Shown: positions 18,236 to 27,476, numbered from the stretch's first letter. The stretch: DNA of 64,000 bases from Actinomadura_C alba (GCF_039530285.1 NZ_BAAAOK010000010.1:124001-188000); one strand, 5' to 3'. The notes: generated by a model not told the origin, from the sequence alone. A program made the numbers and translations.

Positions 18236-19051
18236 ATGGCGGACCCGACAGCTAGCCGGCCGGAGGCCGGCGAACTCGCCGACGCCGGCCTGCGGCTGGA
18301 CGTCGACGGTCCGGTCGCGACGGTCACGCTGAACCGTCCCGAACGGCGCAACGCCATGACGTTCGCGATGTGGCGCGGGCTGGCCCGGATCGGGGAGTCG
18401 CTGCCCGAGCCGGTGCGCGTGGTCGTCGTGCGGGGCGCCGGGCCGTCCTTCTCAGCCGGCATCGACCTGAGCATGTTCGAGCGCGGCGGAGCGGAGGGCG
18501 GGGACTCGTTCGCCGGCGCGGCGGGCGACGACCCCGCGGACGCCGAGCGGCGCATCGCCGAGCTGCAGGCCGGCTACACCTGGCTGCGGCGTCCTGAGAT
18601 CGTGTCGATCGCGGCCGTGCAAGGTCACGCCATCGGCGGTGGCTTCCAGCTCGCGCTCGCGTGCGACCTGCGCGTGATAGCCGACGACGCCAGGTTCTGC
18701 ATGAAGGAGGCCGCGCTCGGGCTGGTCCCCGACCTGACCGGTACCAAGCCGCTCGTCGACATCGTCGGGCTCCCGCGCGCCATCGAGCTGTGCCTGACCG
18801 CGCGCACCGTTCACGCCGACGAGGCCGCGCGCCTGGGGCTCGCCGAGCTCGTGGTCCCCGCGGCCGAGCTGGACGGCGCCGTGCGCGATCTCGCGGCGGC
18901 GCTGCTCGCCGTCCACCCCGGAGCCGCGGTCGCCACCAAGCGGCTGCTGCGGCAGGCTCCGCACAACACCCTGGAACAGCAGGCGGCGGCCGAGCGGCGT
19001 GAGCAGGTCGGCCGGCTCAAGGAGCTCTTCGGCTCCGGCGGAGCCGCCTGA
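18236..19051 (+). CDS. Enoyl-CoA hydratase/isomerase family protein
   Basis: A protein of 271 residues with a crotonase fold. Landmarks are VATVTLNRPERRNAM, the first oxyanion-hole segment FSAGIDLSMFE near residue 78, and GHAIGGGFQLALACDLRV near residue 130. Acidic residues of classic hydratases expected in the next segment are partly present (MKEAALGLVPDLTGT). It acts on CoA thioesters, probably in beta-oxidation or amino-acid breakdown, in the cytosol. The start at 18236 follows GAAGGAG; a GTG at 18218 lies upstream of that site and is rejected. The substrate is not predictable from context. Confidence 0.9.
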   Translation: MADPTASRPEAGELADAGLRLDVDGPVATVTLNRPERRNAMTFAMWRGLARIGESLPEPVRVVVVRGAGPSFSAGIDLSMFERGGAEGGDSFAGAAGDDPADAERRIAELQAGYTWLRRPEIVSIAAVQGHAIGGGFQLALACDLRVIADDARFCMKEAALGLVPDLTGTKPLVDIVGLPRAIELCLTARTVHADEAARLGLAELVVPAAELDGAVRDLAAALLAVHPGAAVATKRLLRQAPHNTLEQQAAAERREQVGRLKELFGSGGAA

Positions 19052-19127
19052 ATCGCGGAACCTGAATCGCGGAACCTGAACCGCGGAACCCGACCCCGAA
19101 CCTCGGAACCTGAACCCGAACCGCGGT
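19048..19127 (+). repeat. Tandem 14-bp repeats at a gene end
   Basis: CTGAATCGCGGAAC occurs twice perfectly (19048-19061, 19062-19075) and once as CTGAACCGCGGAAC (19076-19089), followed by shortened copies to about 19127. The first unit overlaps the stop codon of the enoyl-CoA hydratase gene, and each full unit carries a TGA. Confidence 0.85.
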
Positions 19128-19207
19128 GAGCGCCGACTCCGGAATATTTCGGCCGCTTACATGATTACAGGTTGTTGACATCTTCTGATCGACACCTGGA
19201 GGCCGTT

Positions 19208-21142
19208 GTGGCGATGCCCGGAATGCCGGGGAATGGCTTTTCGGTGATGGCGTCGTTCCGCCGCGACAGTTCGGTCACGCGGCAGAAGCTGAAGCCCGGC
19301 ACGGTCAAGCGGATCATCGGCTATGCCCGGCCGTACCGCCGTGAGCTGACCCTGTTCCTGATGCTCAACGCCATCGCCGCCGCCACGGTCGTCACCGGCC
19401 CGCTGCTGTTCAAGGCGATCATCGACCGGGGCATCGTCCCCGGTGACGTGAGCGTCGTCACCTGGCTGGCGGCCGGGGTCGCCGCGCTCGCGCTGCTCGA
19501 GGCGGTGCTCTCACTGGCCCAGCGGTGGTTCTCGGCCCGCATCGGAGAGGGCCTCATCTTCGATCTGCGCACCCAGGTCTTCGACCACGTGCAGCGGATG
19601 CCGGTGGCGTTCTTCATGCGGGCGCAGACCGGATCGCTGGTCAGCCGGCTCAACACCGACGTCATCGGCGCGCAGCGGGCGCTCACGACCACGCTGTCCT
19701 CGGTCGTCTCCAACGTGATCAGCCTGGTGCTGGTGACGGTCGCGATGCTGTGGCTGTCCTGGCAGGTCACGCTCATCGCCCTCGTACTGCTGCCGATCTT
19801 CATCATCCCGGCCAAGCTGGTGGGCCGCCGGCTCCAGCAGGTCACGCGGGAACAGATGCAGCTGGACGCCGAGATGAGCTCGCTCATGACCGAGCGCTTC
19901 AACGTGGCCGGCGCGATGCTGGCCAAGCTGTACGGCCGGCCGGAGGACGAGTCTGCGATGTTCTCCCGCCGTGCCGCGCGGGTGCGCGACATCGGGATCG
20001 TCGCCTCGATGTACGGACGGGTCTTCTTCACCGCGCTCACCCTGGTCGCGGCACTCGCCACCGCGATGGTCTACGGCGTCGGCGGCGCGCTCGTCGTCAA
20101 CGGGCACTTCCAGCTCGGCACGCTGGTCGCGCTCGCCGCCCTGCTCAGCCGGCTGTACGGCCCGCTGACCGCGCTGTCTAACGTGCAGGTCGACGTGATG
20201 ACGGCACTGGTCAGCTTCGACCGCGTCTTCGAGGTCCTCGACCTCGAGCCGATGGTCGACGAGAAGCCGGGCGCGCGGCCGCTGCCGGCCCCGGCGGACG
20301 GGACGGCGCCGAGGATCGAGTTCGACCACGTGACGTTCCGCTATCCGGCGGCCGACGAGGTGTCGCTCGCGTCGCTCGAGTCGATCGCTCGCACGGACAC
20401 CGCCCCCGGGCACGAGGTGTTGCACGGGGTCTCGTTCACCGCCGAGCCGGGGCGGATGGTCGCGCTCGTCGGGCCGTCCGGAGCCGGCAAGAGCACGATC
20501 ACGCATCTCGTCTCGCGGCTCTACGACGTGACCGGCGGCACTGTGCGCATCGCCGGCCAGGACGTCCGCGAGACCGGGTTGTCGTCCCTGCGGACGGCCA
20601 TCGGCGTCGTGACGCAGGACGCGCACCTCTTCCACGACTCGATCCGCGACAACCTGCGCTACGCCCGCCCGGAGGCCACGGACGACCAGATCTTCGAGGC
20701 ACTCCGATCCGCGCAGATCTCCGAGCTCGTCGAGGCGATGCCCGACGGGCTCGACACGATCGTCGGAGACCGCGGTTACCGGCTGTCCGGAGGGGAGAAG
20801 CAGCGGCTCGCCATCGCGCGGTTGCTGCTCAAGGAACCGTCGATCGTCGTCCTCGACGAGGCCACCGCCCATCTGGACTCCGAATCCGAGGCGGCCGTGC
20901 AGCGCGCACTGCGCACCGCGCTCGACGGTCGTACGTCGCTGGTCATCGCGCACCGGCTCTCCACCATCCGGGAGGCCGACCTGATCCTGGTGGTGGACGA
21001 CGGCCGGGTCGTGGAGCGCGGCACACATGAGGAGCTCCTCGTCGAGGGCGGCCTGTACGCCGAGCTCTACCGGACGCAGTTCGCCAGGCAGGGGAGCGAC
21101 GGGGAAGAGATCGCCGAGGACTTCTCCAAGGCCCTCGGCTGA
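19208..21142 (+). CDS. ABC transporter, fused permease-ATPase (exporter type)
   Basis: About 644 residues. The N-terminal 330 hold a six-span exporter membrane domain (LTLFLMLNAIAAATVVTGPLL, WLAAGVAALALLEAVLSLAQ and others) with the coupling helix segment near VAFFMRAQTGSLVSRLNTD. The C-terminal ATPase has GPSGAGKST near residue 425, LSGGEKQRLAIARLL, IVVLDEATAHLD and IAHRLSTIREAD. It exports an unknown lipid, drug or peptide as a homo- or heterodimer. GTG 19208 lies five bases after GGAGG; ATG 19214 is an alternative. No second half-transporter is adjacent, so a homodimer is likely. Confidence 0.92.
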   Translation: MAMPGMPGNGFSVMASFRRDSSVTRQKLKPGTVKRIIGYARPYRRELTLFLMLNAIAAATVVTGPLLFKAIIDRGIVPGDVSVVTWLAAGVAALALLEAVLSLAQRWFSARIGEGLIFDLRTQVFDHVQRMPVAFFMRAQTGSLVSRLNTDVIGAQRALTTTLSSVVSNVISLVLVTVAMLWLSWQVTLIALVLLPIFIIPAKLVGRRLQQVTREQMQLDAEMSSLMTERFNVAGAMLAKLYGRPEDESAMFSRRAARVRDIGIVASMYGRVFFTALTLVAALATAMVYGVGGALVVNGHFQLGTLVALAALLSRLYGPLTALSNVQVDVMTALVSFDRVFEVLDLEPMVDEKPGARPLPAPADGTAPRIEFDHVTFRYPAADEVSLASLESIARTDTAPGHEVLHGVSFTAEPGRMVALVGPSGAGKSTITHLVSRLYDVTGGTVRIAGQDVRETGLSSLRTAIGVVTQDAHLFHDSIRDNLRYARPEATDDQIFEALRSAQISELVEAMPDGLDTIVGDRGYRLSGGEKQRLAIARLLLKEPSIVVLDEATAHLDSESEAAVQRALRTALDGRTSLVIAHRLSTIREADLILVVDDGRVVERGTHEELLVEGGLYAELYRTQFARQGSDGEEIAEDFSKALG

Positions 21143-21226
21143 TCGCCGAGCGCGCTCCGGGGACAACCCGTCACGCCGGGTGAGGCATGATCCGCGAATG
21201 TGGGTAGGAACGCATCACCGGGGGTG

Positions 21227-21739
21227 ATGGGTGTGTCCGTTCGAGGTGTTCTCATACGTTTCTGGTTGCGGGTGTGCTCGCTGACGCTGCTGATCGCGGC
21301 CGCCGTCGTACTGCCCGCCGCCTGTGGCCGGCAGTCGACGTCCACGGTGCCCGTGAGCGAGGTCGCGGTGCGCGTCACGGCGCCGGCGTCCCAGATCTTC
21401 GCGCTGGTCCGGCCGGGCGCGACGCCCGGCGAGGTCCTCGTCGCGCGCGCCACCGAGCGCCAGCCGGGCGGGCCCGAGACCCTCGTCCCCGTCAAGATCC
21501 AGCCCTACAAACCCGTGCGCCTCGCCCCGGGCGTCATGATCAGGATCACCGCGCCGTACTACGAGGGCGATCTGAGCGACTGGATCAGCGGTGCGCTCGT
21601 GTCGCCGGAGCAGTTCGCGTCGATGGTGCGCCGCGCCGAGGCGAGGTACGGCCCGCTGCCCAACCGGGCCCGCATGTTCCACGTGACCCTGGACGCGCAG
21701 GGCCGGCTGATCCGGATGCAGCACATCTTCAGTCCCTGA
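21227..21739 (+). CDS. Putative lipoprotein of unknown function
   Basis: About 170 residues. The N-terminus is a lipoprotein signal: basic VRGVLIRFWLRV, a hydrophobic stretch CSLTLLIAAAVVLPA, then the lipobox-like PAAC with the cysteine to be acylated. The mature part is a beta-rich domain of about 140 residues with no family I recognise (VAVRVTAPASQIFALVRPG, MIRITAPYYEGDLSDW). It should be anchored on the outer face of the membrane. The start could instead be GTG 21233, which is better spaced from GGGG at 21220-21224. Confidence 0.7.
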   Translation: MGVSVRGVLIRFWLRVCSLTLLIAAAVVLPAACGRQSTSTVPVSEVAVRVTAPASQIFALVRPGATPGEVLVARATERQPGGPETLVPVKIQPYKPVRLAPGVMIRITAPYYEGDLSDWISGALVSPEQFASMVRRAEARYGPLPNRARMFHVTLDAQGRLIRMQHIFSP

Positions 21740-21887
21740 TCCGCCGGGCCGATCCCGCCCCCGCCCCGCGCCGGTCCCGGGGTCACCATCCGGACCGCTC
21801 CCCTTCATCCGGCGTCTCATCCATGGTCGGTCTCCCCCCGTTCAAGGTCGTGAAGTTGGCAGAAGTGGCCATCGCGGAGAGGTGAGC

Positions 21888-22106
21888 ATGGTGCGTCGGG
21901 CCGTCAAGCGCGGAGTGGCGCGCTACAGCGTTCTCATCGTCGGGCTCGGTGCGGCCGGGGTGGCCATCGGCTGGCTCTGCCACGATCTGCCCGCGCCCGT
22001 GCTCCGGCGGGCCCGTTCCGTCTCGCTGGACGTTCGCCGCCTGCGGGGTCGGGTCCGGCCGAGCTCCTGGTCGATCCAGGAGACGGGACCCCGTCAGAGG
22101 TCGTAG
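21888..22106 (+). CDS. Small single-span membrane protein, hypothetical
   Basis: A frame of 72 residues: a basic N-terminus (MVRRAVKRGVARY), one hydrophobic span SVLIVGLGAAGVAIGWL, then a basic tail. A GGAGAGG site lies 6 bases upstream of the ATG. Its 3' end overlaps the convergent sulfotransferase gene by 13 bases. No family is recognised. The ribosome site and amphipathic layout argue for a real gene, the arginine-rich tail against; it may be spurious. Confidence 0.4.
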   Translation: MVRRAVKRGVARYSVLIVGLGAAGVAIGWLCHDLPAPVLRRARSVSLDVRRLRGRVRPSSWSIQETGPRQRS

Positions 22107-23026
22107 CCGAGACGGCCCAGCTCGCGGCCGGCGATCCGCACGACCTGGGTCACCTGCTTCGGCGTGAGGCGATCGCGCCATCCGCCCACGGGCGCGGGCC
22201 CGCGGCGGTCGCCGGTGCGCGCCAGCCCGGACAGGACGCTCTTGGAGATCGGGCTGCCGAGATAGGCGGACAGATCACCGGCGATCTTGCGGGGCCGGTC
22301 GACCAGGTCCTCGTAGCGCACGGTGAGGAGCTGGTCGTCCGGCGTCTGCGCGCGCAGCCTGGCGCTCAGCCGCACCGAGCCGCGCCAGCGGAGCGCGCAC
22401 TTCACGGCCGGGCCGGCCTTGGGCCAGCGCGCCCGCTCGACCTCGTCCTCGACCCCGAAGAAAGGGTTGGGGAACACCTCGTCGAGGTTGGCGAACCCCG
22501 GCTGGAACCAGGTGAGGCAGCTCTCGTCTTCGAGCATGTCCGCCACCACGTCGCGGCCGTCTCTGATCACCTGCAGCAACTGGGCGTCGGGGAAGGCGTC
22601 GAGCAGCACGTCGGCGCTGTAGATCAGTTCGGGGGCGGCGTCGGCGAAGCGGTCGACCCCGCGCGGCGTCACGCATGGAGCGGCTTCGCCGGCCGCCTCG
22701 GTGAAGGCCGCGGCCGCGCCGCCGAGCGCCCGGCACTCGGGCGCGCACTCGGCACAGCCCTGCGGGCTGATCCGCCAGGCCTCGGCATAGGCGTCCCGCA
22801 GCACGCGCGCGGCGCCGCGCTCGCTCGCGGACGCGATGGAGGGCCGCCGGGCGAAGGCGTAGGTCACCCGGAGCAGACTCGGCCGGCCCACGGTCAGGTG
22901 GAAGCCGGTGGACCGTTTGATCGCCCGCGCGAGCAGATCGGTACCGGAGTGCGGTGAGCCGAGGATGAACACCGGCTGCCTGACCTTGGTGCCGTTGATC
23001 ACCAGAATGTGCGGTGCTGAGCTCAT
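22094..23026 (-). CDS. Sulfotransferase-family protein
   Basis: A protein of about 310 residues with a P-loop sulfotransferase fold. The 5'-phosphosulfate loop is PVFILGSPHSGTDLLARAI near residue 18, and the 3'-phosphate segment is QVIRDGRDVVADML near residue 150, both as in PAPS-dependent enzymes. It contains a tight cysteine cluster, GCAECAPECRALGG near residue 85, unusual for this family and possibly a metal site. The start at 23026 (MSSAPHIL) follows GGTGG. It would transfer sulfate from PAPS to a carbohydrate or small molecule; no PAPS synthesis or glycosyltransferase genes lie nearby. Confidence 0.78.
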   Translation of the reverse strand: MSSAPHILVINGTKVRQPVFILGSPHSGTDLLARAIKRSTGFHLTVGRPSLLRVTYAFARRPSIASASERGAARVLRDAYAEAWRISPQGCAECAPECRALGGAAAAFTEAAGEAAPCVTPRGVDRFADAAPELIYSADVLLDAFPDAQLLQVIRDGRDVVADMLEDESCLTWFQPGFANLDEVFPNPFFGVEDEVERARWPKAGPAVKCALRWRGSVRLSARLRAQTPDDQLLTVRYEDLVDRPRKIAGDLSAYLGSPISKSVLSGLARTGDRRGPAPVGGWRDRLTPKQVTQVVRIAGRELGRLGYDL

Positions 23027-23501
23027 AGCCGCCACCAGTCTCGCACCCCCATGAGCTCCGCACCCGCGTCCGCCGCGTTCATCTACTGGATCGTACGGCC
23101 CTCGGGTCGGCCGCAGGAACGCTGACGGCCGTACCCGAGGCGTGTTTCCAGACCGGGCTCCGGCGCCGCTCAGCGGGCTCCTGAGCCGTTCTCGCGGTCG
23201 ATGTGATCGATCACCGTGGCGCGCAGACGCCGCCGGTCACGGAGCCGATGCGGGCCGTGGCCGATCGCCCCGCCGGGCTCCGCCCGATGGCGGCCGCGGG
23301 GAGGCCGGGCGGCGAGGGGCCGCGGCGGCGGGCCGCCCGGTGACGACGGGACCCCGGCTGGTGATCAGCGAAGCGCGGCGACCCTCTACGATGGGGATCA
23401 CCGGAGCCGGGAACCCCTCGGCGCCGTGGTCGGAGGGCGGGGTCTTCCGTACAGAGGCTTCTCCTGAGAGGCTCTATCCGTCGCGGAGCAAGGAGGAGTC
23501 G
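23027..23501. other. Intergenic region between sulfotransferase and LD-carboxypeptidase genes
   Basis: About 475 bases between divergent genes. A frame in phase with the downstream gene stays open from 23142, but it is arginine-rich, has no ribosome site and lacks family similarity. GGTGATC near 23359 and GATCACC near 23396 form a wide inverted repeat, and TACGAT near 23387 may be a -10 box for the carboxypeptidase gene. Nothing else is seen. Confidence 0.4.
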
Positions 23502-24476
23502 ATGAGCGGCGGCGCTCGGGATGGCGCTGGGGAGGAATCCGGATGTCCCCGGGTGCGTCCGCGGCGGCTGCGGCCAGGTGACCGGGTGGCGATCGTGGCC
23601 CCCAGCGGACCGGTCGACCAGTTGCGCCTCGAGGCCGGCTGCGACCGGCTACGCGGGCTCGGTTTCGAGGTCGCCGTCGGCAAGCGCTCCCTCGACCGCG
23701 TGACCCTTGCCGGCTCGGCCGACGGCCCGCCCGCATGGCAACGGCTGGCGGGATCGGACGCGGACCGGGCCGCCGACCTGTGCGACGCGTGGTGCGACCC
23801 CGACGTGCGCGCGGTGCTGTGCGCCCGCGGCGGCTACGGCGCGACCCGGATCCTCGGGCGGCTCGACTGGACGGCGCTCGCCGCCGCCGATCCGAAGATC
23901 CTGCACGGCTCCAGCGACATCACCGCCCTGCACGTGGCCTTCGGCCGGCGGCTCGGCATCACGACCTCGTTCGGCCCCATGGTGGCCGGCCTGGTCGCCG
24001 GGGGAGAGACGCGTTCGATGGTCCATCTGAAAGCCGCGCTGTCGGGAGGCGGCGCACCCGTGCGCGGCACGCACGCGATCGCCCGGGGGCGGGCGCGGGG
24101 CGTCCTCACCGGTGGAAATCTGTCCCTGCTCACTGCGCTGCTCGGCACGCCGCACGCGCCGCCCCCCGCGGCCGGGGCCATCGCGTTCCTCGAGGACGTG
24201 GCCGAGGCGCCGTACCGTGTCGACCGGATGCTCACCCAGCTGCTGCAGGCGGGATGGTTCGACGACGTCGCCGGGATCGCGCTCGGCACCTGGACCGGCT
24301 GCGGCGACCCGGCCGAACTCGACGGCGTCCTCGCGTCCCGGCTCGGCCGGATCGGCGTACCGGTGCTCGCGGGGCTCCCCGTCGGGCACGGTCCCACTCA
24401 GCTGACCGTCGAGCTCGGCGGCATGGTCGACCTCGACGCCGACGGCGGCGTCCTCACCCCCGGCGGTGACCGATGA
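23502..24476 (+). CDS. LD-carboxypeptidase (peptidase family S66)
   Basis: A protein of 324 residues. Family S66 enzymes remove the terminal D-alanine from murein tetrapeptides during cell-wall recycling; some homologues instead inactivate peptide antibiotics such as microcin C. Landmarks are RPGDRVAIVAPSGPV at the start and RGGYGATRILGRLDW. The nucleophile serine is in HGSSDITAL (about residue 138), the catalytic glutamate in AFLEDVAEAPYRVDRML, and the histidine in GLPVGHGPTQ. ATG 23502 follows AAGGAGGAG. It lacks a signal peptide, so it is cytosolic. The stop overlaps the next start (ATGA). Confidence 0.9.
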   Translation: MSGGARDGAGEESGCPRVRPRRLRPGDRVAIVAPSGPVDQLRLEAGCDRLRGLGFEVAVGKRSLDRVTLAGSADGPPAWQRLAGSDADRAADLCDAWCDPDVRAVLCARGGYGATRILGRLDWTALAAADPKILHGSSDITALHVAFGRRLGITTSFGPMVAGLVAGGETRSMVHLKAALSGGGAPVRGTHAIARGRARGVLTGGNLSLLTALLGTPHAPPPAAGAIAFLEDVAEAPYRVDRMLTQLLQAGWFDDVAGIALGTWTGCGDPAELDGVLASRLGRIGVPVLAGLPVGHGPTQLTVELGGMVDLDADGGVLTPGGDR

Positions 24477-25339
24477 TCCGCCGCGAGTACGACGACACCG
24501 CGCTCGACTCCTTCGTGGTGCTCGTGGCCGAGAACCTCGGGTACAACTGCCGCCGGGTGCCCGGCGACGTCATGCTGCTCGAGGGCGCCAACCGGCTGCA
24601 TGTCAGCATGCGCAACCTGCGTCAGCTCGCGCGGCTGGTGCCCCGTGACGACTGGCCCGCGCTGGTGGCCGATCACGTCTCCACGATCGTGACCGCCATC
24701 GAGGAGCCGCTGGACCTCAGCGACTTCGAGCTGGCCCAGCATCTGCTGCGGACCCGGATCTATCCGGCCGAGGCCGACAACGGCATCCTGGCCGCCAGGG
24801 CGTTCGCCCCGGGGCTCATCGAGGCCGTGGTGGTCGACACCCCGACCACGGTGCGCACGGTGACCATCGACGAGATGGACGGCTGGCCGGTGTCGGGCGA
24901 TGCGCTGTTCATGCTCGGCCGGTCCAACGTCCGGGCGGACGGATCGCTGCAGGTCGAGGAGCAGGAGCTCGGCGCCGCACGGGTGACGGTCCTGCAGGGC
25001 TGGACCTTCTATGCCGCGACGCACCTGGCCTGGCTGGAGGAGTACGTCGACATCGGCCCGTACGGCGCGCTCGTGGTCGCGCCGAACCGGAGCCTGATCG
25101 TCGCCCATCCGATCCATGTGGGCGCCGGCCGTGGCTACGGCTCGGTGGTGACCGCCGCGACCGAGCTGCAGGCTCAGGCATACCAGGCCTACGAGGAGGG
25201 GCCGGGGTCGCTCAGCCCGCACCTGTTCTGGCGGCGAGCGGGCACGCTCACACTCCTGGAGACCCGCTATGACGGCGAGTCGCTGGTCCTTCCCGCGGAG
25301 TTCCTCTCCGTGCTGTCCACGCTGACCGCCGAACCCTGA
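24473..25339 (+). CDS. Conserved hypothetical protein coupled to LD-carboxypeptidase
   Basis: A protein of 288 residues, soluble and acidic, with no motif I can assign to a catalytic family. It has a loose resemblance to DUF1444/YtpQ-type proteins. Segments such as VMLLEGANRLHVSMRNL, LFMLGRSNVRADGSLQVEE and YGALVVAPNRSLIVAHPI suggest an alpha/beta fold. It overlaps the carboxypeptidase stop by four bases (ATGA), so the two are co-translated. The pairing hints at a role in peptide or murein turnover, but only by association. Confidence 0.75.
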   Translation: MIRREYDDTALDSFVVLVAENLGYNCRRVPGDVMLLEGANRLHVSMRNLRQLARLVPRDDWPALVADHVSTIVTAIEEPLDLSDFELAQHLLRTRIYPAEADNGILAARAFAPGLIEAVVVDTPTTVRTVTIDEMDGWPVSGDALFMLGRSNVRADGSLQVEEQELGAARVTVLQGWTFYAATHLAWLEEYVDIGPYGALVVAPNRSLIVAHPIHVGAGRGYGSVVTAATELQAQAYQAYEEGPGSLSPHLFWRRAGTLTLLETRYDGESLVLPAEFLSVLSTLTAEP

Positions 25340-25516
25340 TCCGTAGCCGGTGCGCCTCGGCCGGGCGCCGGTCCGCGCCGTGCCGGGAGCCTTCCTGGTG
25401 GTGGACCTCCCCACCGCACGGATGGCAAAGCCTTGACCGTCCCCCTTCCGCGGAGCGTCCGGGCGTGCGAGCTTTGCGAGAGGAAGCCAGTGCCTAGGCC
25501 CCCTGGAGCGTGGTCC

Positions 25517-25954
25517 ATGCGAATACGCGACATTCTGCGGAACAAGGGAACCGCGGTGGCGACCGTCCGGCCGGACGCCACGGTGCGGGAACTGCTGGCA
25601 ATGCTCGCCGAGCACAATATCGGCGCGGTCGTGGTCTCGACGGACGGCCGGACAATCATCGGGATCGTCTCCGAGCGCGATGTCGTGCGGCGCATGTCGG
25701 TGCGGGGCGCGGCCCTGCTGGACGTGCCGGTCTCAGAGATCATGACCGGCGACGTCCGCACCTGCGGGCCCGACGACAAGGTCGACGGGCTGCGTGCCAT
25801 CATGACCGAGCACCGCATCCGGCACCTGCCCGTGGTCGAGGACGGCGTGCTGAGCGGCATCGTCAGCATCGGCGACGTGGTCAAGAGCGCCATCGAGGAG
25901 CTCGAGACCGAGCGCCAGCATCTGGTCGGTTACATCCAGACCGCTCAGACGTAG
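25517..25954 (+). CDS. CBS-domain pair protein
   Basis: A protein of 145 residues made of two CBS motifs: VRELLAMLAEHNIGAVVVSTD/IIGIVSERDVVRRM and VDGLRAIMTEHRIRHLPVVED/LSGIVSIGDVVKSAI. A short helical tail follows. Such stand-alone pairs bind adenosyl nucleotides and act as energy or NAD sensors; the partner is unknown. ATG 25517 is preceded by GGAG; an upstream reading from 25433 would place cysteine- and proline-rich sequence before the conserved start. Its last 10 bases overlap the convergent MocR gene. Confidence 0.88.
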   Translation: MRIRDILRNKGTAVATVRPDATVRELLAMLAEHNIGAVVVSTDGRTIIGIVSERDVVRRMSVRGAALLDVPVSEIMTGDVRTCGPDDKVDGLRAIMTEHRIRHLPVVEDGVLSGIVSIGDVVKSAIEELETERQHLVGYIQTAQT

Positions 25955-27453
25955 GCCGGCAGCGGGCGCGGCGGCGGCGCGGCCTCGACCGCGCGGTAGG
26001 CCACCGCGAGCCGCTCGACGGCTTCGCGTAGCACGGCCGGCGGCAGGACGTACGGTAGCCGCACGTAGTCCTCGAGCACGCCGTCGACGCCGAAGGCCGG
26101 GCCGGGAACGATGCGCACGCCCTGCCGCGCCGCCGCCTCGGCGAGTGACGTGGCGATCGGCGCGGGAAGCCGTACCCACAGCGACATCCCGCCCGCCGGG
26201 AGGGTGAACTCCCAGTCGGGCATGAGCTCGGCCAGCGCGCCCGCGAGGGCGTCCCTGCGCTCACCGAGGTCGCGGGCTCGTTCGGCGCGCACCTCGTCGG
26301 CGTGCAGGAGCAGCTCCCGGACGATCAGCTGGTCGAGCACCGGGCTCGCGATGTCGACCGAGGCCCGGGCCAGTACGAGCTTGCGCGCCAGAGGCACGGT
26401 CGTCCTGACCCACCCGATGCGCAGACCGCCCCACATCAGCTTGGCCGCCGAGCCGATGCTGATCACCCGGCCGCCGCTGTCATAGGCGGCGAGCGGCAGG
26501 ATGCCCTGAGTGTGCGGACGGCCGTCGAGAGCGACTTCGCTGAAGGTCTCGTCGGTGACGAGGAAGGTGTCGGCCCGCCGGGCGGCGGCGACCAGGGCCG
26601 TGCGCTCGGCGTCGCCCATGAGCCGGCCGGTCGGGTTCTGGAAGTCCGGGATGGTGTAGGCCAGCCGCACGGCGGCCTGGCGGAGACTGCTGGCGATCAG
26701 CTCGACGTCCCAGCCCTCGTTGACGCCGACGGGGACGAGCCGGGCCCCGCGGCGGCGGATCGCGTCGAGCGCATGCGGATAGGTGGGCCGCTCGACGAGC
26801 ACGGCGTCGCCGGCCTCGACGAGCGTCTGGAGCAGCAGCGCGAGGCCCTGCTGTGCTCCCGAGGTGACCACGATCTGGTCCGGCCGGGTCGGCAGGCCCC
26901 GGTCGGCGTAGTACTCGGCGATCGTCTCCCGGAGGGGCATCAGCCCGGCCACCTCGTATCCGGGCCCGGCGACGTAGCGCGGGAGCTCGGCGACCGCCGC
27001 GGTGACCGCCGCGCCGAAGACGGCGGGCGCCCCGGGGGCCGCGCACCCGAGGTCGATGGCGTCCGGCTGGGGCCAGGCGTGTGCGGCGCCGAAGGAACCG
27101 ATGAGCGGCGTACCGGGCGGCGGCAGACCGCCCGCGGGCAGCACGGTCCAGCTCCCGGCGCCCTGCCGGCTCTCCAGGAAGCCCTCCGCGCGCAGGGCGT
27201 CGTAGGCCGCGGTGACCGTGGTCCTGCTGACGCCGAGCGCGGTGGCGAGGTCCCGCTCGGCGGGCAGGCGGACCCGCGGGGACAGCCGGCCGTCCAGCAC
27301 GAGGCCGCGGACCGCTCGGGCGAGCGCGGCGTAGTAGGGACGTTCCGCCGGGACGTCGGTCAGCAGCCGGGCGAGCTGCGCGCCGCTCACGTGCCGTGCG
27401 GTCGTGGCCGGGCCGGACGGGCCCGCCGCCCGCTCCGCATACCGACGGGTCAT
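25945..27453 (-). CDS. MocR-type regulator (GntR HTH fused to aminotransferase fold)
   Basis: A protein of 502 residues. The N-terminal winged HTH (RLPAERDLATALGVSRTTVTAAYDALRAEGFLESRQG) is joined by a linker to a full type I aminotransferase domain. The PLP lysine lies in ISIGSAAKLMWGGLRIGW near residue 335, and PTYPHALDAIRRRGARLVPV and PDFQNPTG are typical. The domain senses PLP or an aldimine rather than catalysing transamination. It is divergent from a YczE-family membrane protein; MocR proteins of the YczR class are known to pair with yczE genes, so control of that gene is likely. A 9-bp tandem array lies in its leader. Confidence 0.9.
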   Translation of the reverse strand: MTRRYAERAAGPSGPATTARHVSGAQLARLLTDVPAERPYYAALARAVRGLVLDGRLSPRVRLPAERDLATALGVSRTTVTAAYDALRAEGFLESRQGAGSWTVLPAGGLPPPGTPLIGSFGAAHAWPQPDAIDLGCAAPGAPAVFGAAVTAAVAELPRYVAGPGYEVAGLMPLRETIAEYYADRGLPTRPDQIVVTSGAQQGLALLLQTLVEAGDAVLVERPTYPHALDAIRRRGARLVPVGVNEGWDVELIASSLRQAAVRLAYTIPDFQNPTGRLMGDAERTALVAAARRADTFLVTDETFSEVALDGRPHTQGILPLAAYDSGGRVISIGSAAKLMWGGLRIGWVRTTVPLARKLVLARASVDIASPVLDQLIVRELLLHADEVRAERARDLGERRDALAGALAELMPDWEFTLPAGGMSLWVRLPAPIATSLAEAAARQGVRIVPGPAFGVDGVLEDYVRLPYVLPPAVLREAVERLAVAYRAVEAAPPPRPLPAYV

Positions 27454-27476
27454 GTGGCCCGCTCCTCTCGTGCTCG

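Noticed and set aside
23142..23501. N-terminal extension of the LD-carboxypeptidase
   Set aside because: Strong AAGGAGGAG just before ATG 23502, and the extension has no family similarity and an Arg/Pro bias typical of non-coding high-GC frames.
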